Source: SLID01 sp041667545
GTDB lineage: Bacteria > Omnitrophota > Gorgyraeia > Tantalellales > Tantalellaceae
Assembly (NCBI GenBank): GCA_041667545.1
Contig: JBAYES010000065.1
Location: 1-9,823, forward strand
Direction of reading: 5' to 3'
Length of the DNA: 9,823 bases
Below are positions 1 through 6,042 of the stretch, in pieces. Every line of letters starts with the position of its first letter. Position 1 is the first letter of the stretch. A program made the position numbers and the translations under genes. The notes under the pieces are model-generated. The model was not told the origin of the DNA. It made no database searches and saw nothing but the letters and a program-made list of their open reading frames with translations.

Positions 1-130
1 CGAAGTGAGTGAAGTAACTCCGCGTTCCACCGCCCGTCGTTGCGAGGAACGAACGAAGTGAGTGAAGTAACTCCGCGTTCCACCGCCCGTCGTTGCGAGG
101 AACGAACGAAGTGAATGACGAAGCAATCCC
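1..130. repeat. 53-bp tandem repeat, two full copies plus a partial third
   Basis: Positions 1-53 and 54-106 are identical 53-bp units. A third unit starts at 107 and diverges into GAATGACGAAGCAATCCC. Each unit contains an inverted pair CGTTCC/GGAACG (23-28 with 46-51) around a GC-rich loop, so each can fold. The unit has the look of the intergenic GCGAGGAACGAA...GAAGCAATC palindromes common in many uncultured bacterial genomes. The array probably extends left of the window. Confidence 0.85.
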
Positions 131-196
131 AATAAAAAAATATTATTGGATTTTTTGCAAAATAAAAAATATCTGGTGTCCTCCGAGCGATTTTAA

Positions 197-334
197 CCCA
201 AGGAATTTATCCGCTTCGCCAAGAGACTGGAGCAGCATAAGGATGAAATATTCACGTTCCTAACATTAAAAAGCCAATATGTGAATGGAAAAAGTAAGGC
301 GCTTTTGAAAGTCATAACAACCCGCCGTAAATAA
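197..334 (+). pseudogene. possible transposase C-terminal remnant
   Basis: An open stretch of 45 codons ending at TAA (332-334) reads PKEFIRFAKRLEQHKDEIFTFL and continues to end in KVITTRRK. The segment RFAKRL.QHKDEIFTFL resembles the region just before the C-terminus of IS66-like transposases, where a basic helix precedes an FTFL-type motif. The expected downstream NNHAER motif is absent, and a stop codon lies directly upstream in frame at 194-196. If the resemblance is real, this is a decayed fragment. It could equally be a chance open frame. It is the only thing resembling coding sequence in the first 670 bases. Confidence 0.25.
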
Positions 335-352
335 CCAGCGAAATAAATTAAT

Positions 353-436
353 TTATTGAGATCACTTCGTCACCCCCTTCGGGGACTCCTCGTAACGACG
401 GCGTTGGATTTTACTGCGGAAAAACTGAAATGTTAC
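353..436 (+). repeat. 84-bp palindromic repeat, half-copy of the MITE at 8881-9160
   Basis: It runs from TTTATTGAGATCAC through a hairpin with a TTCG apex (CCCCCTTCGGGG) and CGTAACGACGGCG to CTGCGGAAAAACTGAAATG and TTAC. Its reverse complement is nearly identical along its whole length to 8880-8962. Its right end, TGAAATGTTA, is the terminal inverted repeat of the larger element at 8881-9160. No second terminal repeat is visible to the left, so this is either a solo half-element or one end of an element decayed on the other side. Confidence 0.75.
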
Positions 437-530
437 AATCGCACGAACCGTGTTTTTCCCTGATCATGCGAATATTCTATTAATCTTATATTAAGTTTAT
501 TTTCAAAATATTTTTTGTTGACGAACATAA

Positions 531-590
531 TACAAGACTTTTTCGAGATCCCCCAAGCCTTCCCCTCAGAAAATACCAAATTCTTGTATC
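531..590. repeat. degenerate short element with TACAAGA/TCTTGTA ends
   Basis: A 60-bp segment is bounded by perfect 7-bp inverted ends TACAAGA and TCTTGTA. The last 28 bases match the right end at 9340-9367 at roughly 60 percent of positions. Both copies are followed by the same flank, TCATCGTTC then TGCGGGGACA. I read it as an eroded member of the TACAAGGG-ended family seen at 9464-9648. The interior is too diverged to be certain. Confidence 0.35.
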
Positions 591-600
591 ATCGTTCTTG

Positions 601-660
601 CGGGGACAGAAGTGGAATTAATCTGGGACGGGTGTAGGATCGGATTGAGAACCGTCCCCG
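601..660 (+). repeat. REP-like element, two 23-bp units between inverted ends
   Basis: It begins CGGGGACAG and ends CCGTCCCCG, so the two ends pair. Between them are two 23-bp direct units of the form GGGACAGGTGTAGGATTAGA, followed by GAACCGTCCC. It is the same family as 6828-6934 (four units) and 9380-9440 (two units). It starts 10 bp downstream of the stop codon of the phosphatase gene, where no ordinary intrinsic terminator is seen, so it may serve as the 3' end structure of that transcript (inference). Confidence 0.8.
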
Positions 661-670
661 GGCCGGATAA

Positions 671-1453
671 TTAGGACGAGAGTATAGACACCATTTCTTC
701 GTGTATATGTCCGTTCGTAGCCAGTATATTTTTTTTGAAAATATCATAAGGCGAGTTATCCGTCATAGAAACCTTGCCCCCGGCTTCTTTTACTATAAGA
801 TGTCCCGCGGCGGTATCCCATGGCGAAAGATTAAGTTCCCAGAATCCGTCAAGTCGCCCCGCCGCAACATAACAAAGATCAAGCGCCGCCGCGCCGGGCC
901 GCCTTATTGCCTGGGCTTTCGATATGATTCTGCGGAAAAGCTCAAGATTTGCCTCCCGATTCTCTGTTAAATACGGGAACCCTGTCGCTATAAGCGCCCT
1001 TTGCACTTTATCCGTACCTGTCACTGATATTTTTCCATCATTAAGAAAAGCCCCTTTGAGACTTTCAGCGGAAAACATCTCATCTCTTACGGGATCATAA
1101 ACAACGCCTGCCTTTATCTCGCCTTCCACCGCAAAGCCGATAGACACGCAAAAAAACGGAAAACCATGCGCGTAATTTACCGTGCCGTCCAGGGGATCTA
1201 TAACCCAGGTAAAACCGCTTTTTTCGGATCCGCTCTTCCCCCCCTCCTCGGCAAGTATGGAATGGTCGGGAAATGTCTCCTTAATTCTCTTTACAATCAT
1301 CTCTTCCGAACTTTTATCCACATCGGTAACAAGATCATTAATACCGCTTTTATGGGAAATTTTCTTTATTTTACCCATATGCCCTAAAATATATTCTCCC
1401 GCCTCTTTAGCGGCTGATATGGCTACCTCTGTAACCTTTTCTGTTGTTAACAT
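671..1453 (-). CDS. inositol monophosphatase family protein (SuhB-like)
   Basis: This is a 260-residue member of the inositol monophosphatase / fructose-1,6-bisphosphatase-like family, with Mg-dependent hydrolysis of sugar or inositol phosphates in the cytoplasm. The metal-binding motifs are intact: E69-E70 in AEEGG, D86-P-L-D89-G-T in WVIDPLDGTVNY, and W212-D213 in PWDTAAGHLIVKEAGG. RRPGAAALDL (184-193) matches the substrate-site segment. Full length is normal for the family. The ATG at 1453 is preceded by a strong GGAGGAGG ribosome site (AAAAGGAGGAGGATCTAATG). The first 47 bp overlap the end of the upstream glycosylase gene, suggesting translational coupling. The natural substrate (inositol-1-phosphate, histidinol phosphate, PAP or fructose bisphosphate) cannot be told from sequence. 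SuhB orthologues also have an rRNA antitermination role in some bacteria, which is not testable here. Confidence 0.93.
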   Translation of the reverse strand: MLTTEKVTEVAISAAKEAGEYILGHMGKIKKISHKSGINDLVTDVDKSSEEMIVKRIKETFPDHSILAEEGGKSGSEKSGFTWVIDPLDGTVNYAHGFPFFCVSIGFAVEGEIKAGVVYDPVRDEMFSAESLKGAFLNDGKISVTGTDKVQRALIATGFPYLTENREANLELFRRIISKAQAIRRPGAAALDLCYVAAGRLDGFWELNLSPWDTAAGHLIVKEAGGKVSMTDNSPYDIFKKNILATNGHIHEEMVSILSS

Positions 1454-2159
1454 TAGATCCTCCTCCTTTTATCTTAAAACAATCCCTCACGGGACATTCT
1501 TCGCATAGGGCCGACTTATTTCGGCAAAACCTCTTCCCTATTTCTACTATCGCCGCGTGAAAACGATTGAAAGCCCGAGCGTCATTGCCTATTGCCGAAT
1601 GCACCATATCCTGCACGACATCATATTTGGTTTTGCCCTCGATAAGCCCATGCCTTTCGAAAATCCGCATAGTGTATGCATCCACAACGAATATTGGCCG
1701 GTCAAAAGCGTACAACAATATACTGTCGGCGGTTTCAGGACCAATCCCCTTAACTGATAAAAGTTTTCGGCGGAATATATCCGTATCAATAGTATGGCAT
1801 TTTTTAAGCCTGTTACCGCCTTCCAAAACAAGAAAGTCCGTTATAATTTTTAGCCTTTCCGTCTTCTGCCGGTAATACCCACTGCATCTTACGGCATCCT
1901 CTATAGATCTATTTTCTGCCTTTCTGATCCCCTCTATACTCAATAATTTTCTGTCCCTAAGTTCTTTAATGGCCTTCTCAACATTCTTCCATGATGTGTT
2001 CTGGGTCAATATGGCTCCGACTATAATCTCGAAACGGCTTCGCGCGGGCCACCAACCAAGATCCCCGAAATACCTATCCAGCGTCTTGTACATCTTGCGT
2101 ATTATCCCGTCTATTCTACGGCCATATTTCATCTTCACGCGATTTCTCCGATGGTTCAT
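1407..2159 (-). CDS. HhH-GPD DNA glycosylase, endonuclease III-like, [4Fe-4S]
   Basis: A base-excision-repair glycosylase of the endonuclease III superfamily. The segment GWWPARSRFEIIVGAILTQN (35-54) is typical of the N-terminal helical domain. The helix-hairpin-helix is at 133-147 (LLSVKGIGPETADSI), and the catalytic Asp is D160 in FVVDAYTMRIFERHG. Iron-sulfur cysteines are C212, C219, C222 and C227, spaced C-X6-C-X2-C-X4-C; endonuclease III usually has X5 last. The position of the catalytic lysine of E. coli Nth (in GVGRKTA) is glutamate here (E142). This points to a monofunctional glycosylase such as the MagIII-type 3-methyladenine group rather than a lyase. The start is uncertain. ATG 2159 has no good ribosome site. 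ATG 2132 (Met10) has GGAGA about 12 nt upstream and gives 241 residues. The C-terminal 15 codons lie in the overlap with the next gene. Confidence 0.9.
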   Translation of the reverse strand: MNHRRNRVKMKYGRRIDGIIRKMYKTLDRYFGDLGWWPARSRFEIIVGAILTQNTSWKNVEKAIKELRDRKLLSIEGIRKAENRSIEDAVRCSGYYRQKTERLKIITDFLVLEGGNRLKKCHTIDTDIFRRKLLSVKGIGPETADSILLYAFDRPIFVVDAYTMRIFERHGLIEGKTKYDVVQDMVHSAIGNDARAFNRFHAAIVEIGKRFCRNKSALCEECPVRDCFKIKGGGSNVNNRKGYRGSHISR

Positions 2160-2175
2160 TTACTACGCTACCACA

Positions 2176-2254
2176 CCGAATAGAAAGCCGGTATTCCCTT
2201 CGGGGACGCTCGGTCTTCCAACGCCCCTGCCGGAAACACCGCCTCCCTATTCGG
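2176..2254. repeat. 79-bp palindromic mini-element between protease and glycosylase genes
   Basis: Perfect 8-bp inverted ends CCGAATAG (2176-2183) and CTATTCGG (2247-2254) enclose imperfect 19-bp arms. On the minus strand these arms are GGTGTTTCCGGCAGGGGCG and its partner ending GGGAATACC, with a loop containing TTGGAAGACCGAG. The core (about 2190-2240) is a compact version of the elements at 9464-9648 and 9683-9823: it has their GGTGTT.CCGG...GGGCGTTGGA.GACCGAG left part joined directly to their GCGTCCC...GGGAA right part. The right end overlaps the last codons and the TAG stop of the upstream protease gene. Confidence 0.7.
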
Positions 2255-3380
2255 CGAGCCGCTCTTTCCACGGTTTCCGGCGCGCCATGGCTATTCGTTC
2301 GGATATAGGAGGATGGGTATAAAGAAATATCTTCCTCAAAAACGGCGGATCACAGTCGGCCAGATTCATCGAAGCAAGCTTTTCCATGACAGCGATAAAA
2401 ATACCTGGACGTGAAGTTATATCAAGAGCAAAATCGTCGGCCTCTTTTTCCAGATATCGCAAGTAAAAATTTCTCAGCGGAAGTATCAGAATATCGTAAA
2501 CACAAACTAAAAAGAAAATAACCGGTAAAGTCCTCACATCGGCCATTTCGCTCGTTCCCGAGATATTCGAAACTCGGCCTGAAAATAGAAATAACAGGAA
2601 AAACCCGAGAAAGGCCCAAAATCCTGAAAATACCATAAGTTTCATAATGTGGCGCCCTTTATGATGCCCGAATTCATGGGCGATTACCACTTCCACTTCA
2701 TCCGGAGTGAAATTTTCGGTAAGAGTATCCGCCAATATCACCTTTCTCGTTTTCCCTATCCCTACAAGAGCCGCGTTGGCCTTGAGCGTCTTTTTGCTTA
2801 GATCCACCCTGCAAACATCGTTTACGATTATTCCCGTTTTTTTAGAAAGATCCATAATTTTATTCTTTATGACATCAGGATCAAGAGGCAGATACTTAAA
2901 GAAAAAAGGTATTATGATAAGCGGAGAAAGAAAAACCATAAGAACCGAAAAACCGGCCCAAGCCAAAACCGAGATCAGCCACCAAGTCCCTGGAAAATGA
3001 TATATCGAGGCGTAAAAAAAAGCCAAAGAGACTATAGAAAACCCCATACTGAGAGACGATGCCTTTACAACATCAAGCATCCAAGAGGCAAATCCCCTGC
3101 TCGAAAGTCCATATCTCCTTTCTATAATAAACGAATCCACAACCTGCAGTGGGAAAGAAACAAGACCGACAAAGAAGAGGAAAACAAAGATATAAACCGC
3201 ATATACCGAGGCCGCTTTTACTGAAAGGCCTCCGGCAAATTTAAAAACAGGTTCAGAGAAAAAAAACCAAAAAACCCACGGCGAGACCGCAGTGGTCAAA
3301 ATTCCAAGCAAAGAGAACCATGCCTTTAACAATGAATATCTTTTCGCTTTTCCCGGAGGTAAGATCGTTTTTTCATTCAT
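2247..3380 (-). CDS. M48 family zinc metalloprotease, Ste24 / CAAX prenyl protease 1-like
   Basis: A 377-residue integral membrane protease. The zinc motif HEFGH is at 235-239 (VVIAHEFGHHKGRH) and the third ligand is E313 in EKEADDFAL. The conserved strand NAALVGIGKTRKVILADTL (202-220) precedes the active site as in Ste24 homologues, and FPLQVVDSFIIERRYGLS (76-93) matches their N-terminal region. Hydrophobic segments lie near 18-40, 55-75, 107-127, 135-160, 250-268 and 286-302. Bacterial members act in the inner membrane, probably on membrane-associated or misfolded proteins; prenylated substrates are not expected. Length is slightly below the usual ~400. The ATG at 3380 has only a distant GAGG upstream. 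It lies 22 bp after the coiled-coil gene. Its TAG stop lies inside a palindromic repeat, which may have reset the C-terminus. Confidence 0.92.
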   Translation of the reverse strand: MNEKTILPPGKAKRYSLLKAWFSLLGILTTAVSPWVFWFFFSEPVFKFAGGLSVKAASVYAVYIFVFLFFVGLVSFPLQVVDSFIIERRYGLSSRGFASWMLDVVKASSLSMGFSIVSLAFFYASIYHFPGTWWLISVLAWAGFSVLMVFLSPLIIIPFFFKYLPLDPDVIKNKIMDLSKKTGIIVNDVCRVDLSKKTLKANAALVGIGKTRKVILADTLTENFTPDEVEVVIAHEFGHHKGRHIMKLMVFSGFWAFLGFFLLFLFSGRVSNISGTSEMADVRTLPVIFFLVCVYDILILPLRNFYLRYLEKEADDFALDITSRPGIFIAVMEKLASMNLADCDPPFLRKIFLYTHPPISERIAMARRKPWKERLAE

Positions 3381-3402
3381 TCAATATGCGATTCGCCGTC
3401 CT

Positions 3403-3762
3403 CTACGACGGTTTTCCTGAACTTCTTTTCCTTTTTTTCGTACGACCAATGGCAATAATAGCATTTTTCTTTTTATGGCAAGTTTTGTCCATGGCCTTTA
3501 AACTATCAAGATGTTTGCTGAAAGCGGGGATCTCTAGTTCCCCTCTAAGCATCATCTCAGCCGCTTCCTTGCCTATAGCATGATACAGCTTTTCCTTCTT
3601 GATATTCGTCATCTGTATCTCTACCTGCGCATGGGCGACCTTATACATCCTTGCTATCTCGTCTTCCGCTTCGCGAATAGCTTTTGTCATCTGTTCCCCG
3701 GCCTTTTTTACAGACGGCTGGTATTTTTTGACGATGTGGTCCAAATCTTCCTTGAATTCCAT
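3403..3762 (-). CDS. small charged coiled-coil protein, function unknown
   Basis: This 119-residue soluble protein has no signal peptide or membrane segment. Residues 1-60 are a charged heptad-like helix (DLDHIVKKYQPSVKK, then EAEDEIARMYKVAHAQVE). Residues 53-92 form a second helical block (KKEKLYHAIGKEAAEMMLRG, then ELEIPAFSKHLDSLKAMD). The tail is strongly basic (KKKNAIIAIGRTKKRKRSSG). The block KEKLYHAIGKEAAEM resembles small bacterial coiled-coil proteins in which one lysine-rich helix is followed by an IxELxxxLxxIKxxD helix; I cannot name a family. It is the first gene of a run leading into the M48 protease (22 bp gap). Its ATG at 3762 is preceded by an unusual run of ten G residues six bases away, which must serve as the ribosome site. 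Confidence 0.75.
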   Translation of the reverse strand: MEFKEDLDHIVKKYQPSVKKAGEQMTKAIREAEDEIARMYKVAHAQVEIQMTNIKKEKLYHAIGKEAAEMMLRGELEIPAFSKHLDSLKAMDKTCHKKKNAIIAIGRTKKRKRSSGKPS

Positions 3763-3778
3763 TTTACACCCCCCCCCC
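3763..3778 (-). promoter_or_regulatory. poly-G (G10) ribosome-binding region
   Basis: On the minus strand, ten consecutive G residues (complement of C at 3769-3778) are followed by TGTAAA and the ATG. The tract occupies the Shine-Dalgarno position with 6-nt spacing. Homopolymer tracts of this length are prone to slipped-strand length change, so translation or promoter spacing could vary between cells. That regulatory role is inferred. Confidence 0.5.
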
Positions 3779-3869
3779 GAATTATTTTGTTTTACGAGCT
3801 ATCGTGATTTTAATAAAATTAATAATACGGTTCAGCTACTTGAACCTAAACACAACACACTGCAAAGGT

Positions 3870-3936
3870 GGATCTCCGGCTCCGTACAGGGAAAGCCCAC
3901 ACCGGGCGGAAAACCCTGCCAGAAACACAGAGACCC
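3870..3936 (-). ncRNA. candidate structured RNA in the spacer between lpxA and the coiled-coil gene
   Basis: The 236-bp spacer 3763-3998 holds no gene, but a nested fold is visible. In the minus-strand transcript, GGGUCUC (3936-3930) pairs with GAGAUCC (3876-3870) with one G-U wobble, and CAGGG (3918-3914) pairs with CCCUG (3891-3887). An inner GCCC (3907-3904) pairs with GGGC (3898-3895) across a GGUGU loop. Asymmetric internal loops (UUUUCC opposite UUU) separate the stems. The wobble pairs only in the minus-strand RNA, favouring a leader of the downstream gene or a 3' UTR of lpxA. It matches no riboswitch class I know. Confidence 0.35.
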
Positions 3937-3998
3937 GTTTTAGAGTAGAAATTAAATACACGAGAACAATACTGCTTAAATTAAAACAATGTTCCTTG

Positions 3999-4793
3999 TC
4001 ATTCGAAATATTCGTCTTTGTCATACTTGTACTTGCATATACCGCGCTTCGAATTCTCTATGAACCTTACAAATTCAGACGACACTTCGGAATTAAGAGT
4101 TTCCTTTATTTTAGCGATCGCGTCTTTAGTATTGAGGCCCGATTTGAAGAATATGGAATATGCCTCTCTTATATCCCTTATGGCGTCCCGGCTGAAACCG
4201 CCCCTTCTCAGACCCACAAGATTTACTCCCCTGACAGCGGAAGGTCCACGCACTATCATGTACGGCGGGATATCTTTGTTTACCCCGGTAAACCCGCCCA
4301 CCATGACAAATTCCCCTATACGGCAGAACTGGTGAAAAACAACATTGCCTGATATAAAGGTATTCCGTCCAACTTCAACATGACCAGCCAAAAGCGCCGA
4401 ATTAGCCATTATTACATTATCTCCCGTAACGCAATTATGCCCGAGATGGCACTGCACCATAATTAAGTTATTGTCACCCACTATAGTCGCCTTTCCCTCT
4501 CCCACGGCCCTATGTATGGTGACATATTCCCTTATCACCGTGTTCTTTCCTATTTTGGTGAAGGTTTCCTGACCTTCATACGAAAGATCCTGCGGGTCAT
4601 GGCCTATTACGGCGCCCATGTGAATAACCGTGTTCTCCCCTATCTCGGTGCCCTTTGAGATATGGGCATAAGCCATCACTTTCACTCCCTTCCTTATAAC
4701 CACCCCGCCCTCTATTATCGCCCCGGGACCTATCTCCGCGTCAGGATGTATATCAGAAGACGGGTCAACTATCGCTCTTTTGTCTATAGCCAC
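3999..4793 (-). CDS. lpxA: acyl-[ACP]--UDP-N-acetylglucosamine O-acyltransferase (LpxA)
   Basis: First enzyme of lipid A synthesis: transfers a 3-hydroxyacyl chain from ACP to UDP-GlcNAc in the cytoplasm. The 264-residue length is standard. Left-handed beta-helix hexapeptide repeats fill residues 8-185 and an alpha-helical tail covers about 190-255. Signatures: IGHDPQDLSYEGQET (63-77), IREYVTIHRA (87-96), HLGHNC (116-121) with catalytic H119 (E. coli H125), LAGHVEVG (135-142), HQFCRIG (154-160). G167 corresponds to E. coli G173, whose glycine permits a long (C14-type) acyl chain. N120 replaces the Asp that usually follows the catalytic His. The start is GTG at 4793, directly abutting the TAA of the HAMP gene, with GGAAGG as ribosome site. 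It is separated from lpxD, fabZ and lpxB, which are not in this window. Confidence 0.96.
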   Translation of the reverse strand: MAIDKRAIVDPSSDIHPDAEIGPGAIIEGGVVIRKGVKVMAYAHISKGTEIGENTVIHMGAVIGHDPQDLSYEGQETFTKIGKNTVIREYVTIHRAVGEGKATIVGDNNLIMVQCHLGHNCVTGDNVIMANSALLAGHVEVGRNTFISGNVVFHQFCRIGEFVMVGGFTGVNKDIPPYMIVRGPSAVRGVNLVGLRRGGFSRDAIRDIREAYSIFFKSGLNTKDAIAKIKETLNSEVSSEFVRFIENSKRGICKYKYDKDEYFE

Positions 4794-5252
4794 TTAAACC
4801 TTCCTTTCGTAAGATTCGATTTTATGAACAAGATCATTTATCACATCCGCAATGGGAGCCAGATCATGATCCTCTGCTATCTGTATACGTATACTATAAT
4901 CGCCTCCGTCTATCTTAGCTATGTCATCTTCCAATCTTTCCAGGGGCGCCACAAACCTGTAAGACAAAATAGCGGCCCAGGTCATAAGCACAAAGAAAAC
5001 AATGGGAAGTCCCACAAGAAGAGTAAAATTAATACTCTGGATAACAGGACCAAGATCTCTGGCAATAATGTCCGGGAAAGCCATTCTCTCGGCCATAATG
5101 GTAACTATGAGGTAATAAAGGCACCCCCCCACAAAGACAGTAGGCAGTACCATTGAAACAAGCATTATCAGCATGTATCGAGATTGGAGAGATCTATTCA
5201 GGTATTTGATATCCGCCTCCTTGTTTAATATCGCTCCGTTATTTCGTATCAC
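4794..5252 (-). CDS. orphan two-TM HAMP-domain membrane protein
   Basis: A 152-residue inner-membrane protein. Residues 1-26 are cytoplasmic, TM1 spans about 27-51 (LIMLVSMVLPTVFVGGCLYY), a short periplasmic segment covers 52-74, TM2 spans 75-98, and a HAMP-like linker covers 97-148 (VAPLERLEDDIAKIDGGDYS and onward). No kinase, methyl-accepting or GGDEF domain follows, so any signal must pass to a separate partner. It lies 18 bp after the DUF3047 gene and 0 bp before lpxA. The GTG start at 5252 has AGGAG only about 15 nt upstream; a better GGAGG lies inside the frame near codon 12 but without a suitable start codon after it. A G7 run occurs at codons 41-44. Role unknown; I infer an envelope-related sensor or scaffold from its neighbours. 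Confidence 0.82.
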   Translation of the reverse strand: MIRNNGAILNKEADIKYLNRSLQSRYMLIMLVSMVLPTVFVGGCLYYLIVTIMAERMAFPDIIARDLGPVIQSINFTLLVGLPIVFFVLMTWAAILSYRFVAPLERLEDDIAKIDGGDYSIRIQIAEDHDLAPIADVINDLVHKIESYERKV

Positions 5253-5270
5253 TTACTTTATGGAAAGCTC

Positions 5271-6008
5271 CTATTCTTCCAGGGTTTCTTCCTCAATAAC
5301 CGGCAAATATCCTATTTCTATATCCGCGAACAAGGCCTCGGCTGCGGTACCTGTGCTATCCGCATCTGTCATAAAAGCTATGGCCACCACATCTTTGTCA
5401 AGCTCTTCTCCGAAAAGTTCAAGATAATCCGCGGCTATATCTCTCTCTTCGGTGTTCCACTCCCCTTCACCGCCTTGCCGGAGAACCAATATCTTAACAT
5501 TGTTAGTATATGGGCTCCTGTCTGATGTTCCTTCTGGTATCTGTTCAGTCCACACATACTGTATACCCCGTGAACTCAAGATCATTCTAGAATAAAAAAG
5601 AACATAAAACTGAGCGGCAAAATCAAATTCCGATTTATTCTTTAAAGTCTCCTTTTCTGTCCTTGACGGAAACTTCAAAACCTTCCAGTCCCACTTTACA
5701 TAAGGCCTGTCGCGAAAGGAGAGCCTTTCTTTAAGATAAAGCCCCGACGCTGAGTCTTCGCTTACAGCCCGTACAACTCCTCGTCCGTCCATTTCCTGGA
5801 CAGAACACAGCGTCTCGTTCTTGGAAAGTCTTTTCTCCTCCCACTCGTCCAGACTCTTCTCATCTACAAAAGAAACGTGGCGTACAATTTCCTTGTAATC
5901 TATCTCTTCAACCGGCTTGGGCGCAGGCAGGTAATACAGCCAAACTGCCGCGGCACCCCCCCCTAAGATCAAGACAAATATAAAAAAACACCGTACAGGT
6001 CTTTTCAC
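5271..6008 (-). CDS. DUF3047 domain protein with N-terminal membrane anchor
   Basis: A 245-residue protein. One hydrophobic segment near residues 7-27 (CFFIFVLILGGGAAAVWLYY) acts as a signal anchor or uncleaved signal, placing the rest in the periplasm. The remainder carries DUF3047 signatures: VKWDWKVLKFP (104-114), DFAAQFYVLF (129-138), YVWTEQIPEG (151-160), EERDIAADYLELFGE (187-201) and MTDADSTGTAAEALFADIEIG (213-233). DUF3047 has no established biochemical function; the fold is probably a beta-sandwich. The GTG start at 6008 is preceded by AAGGGA at normal spacing. It lies 34 bp after the DUF4870 gene and 18 bp before the HAMP gene. A G8 run lies in codons 16-18, inside the hydrophobic segment. 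Confidence 0.87.
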   Translation of the reverse strand: MKRPVRCFFIFVLILGGGAAAVWLYYLPAPKPVEEIDYKEIVRHVSFVDEKSLDEWEEKRLSKNETLCSVQEMDGRGVVRAVSEDSASGLYLKERLSFRDRPYVKWDWKVLKFPSRTEKETLKNKSEFDFAAQFYVLFYSRMILSSRGIQYVWTEQIPEGTSDRSPYTNNVKILVLRQGGEGEWNTEERDIAADYLELFGEELDKDVVAIAFMTDADSTGTAAEALFADIEIGYLPVIEEETLEE

Positions 6009-6042
6009 CGATGCATCCCTTGAACTCTAAGCCCTATACCGT

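Noticed and set aside
3804..4352. 182-residue plus-strand open frame antisense to lpxA
   Set aside because: It is a shadow of the well-supported lpxA gene; no domain and no ribosome site.
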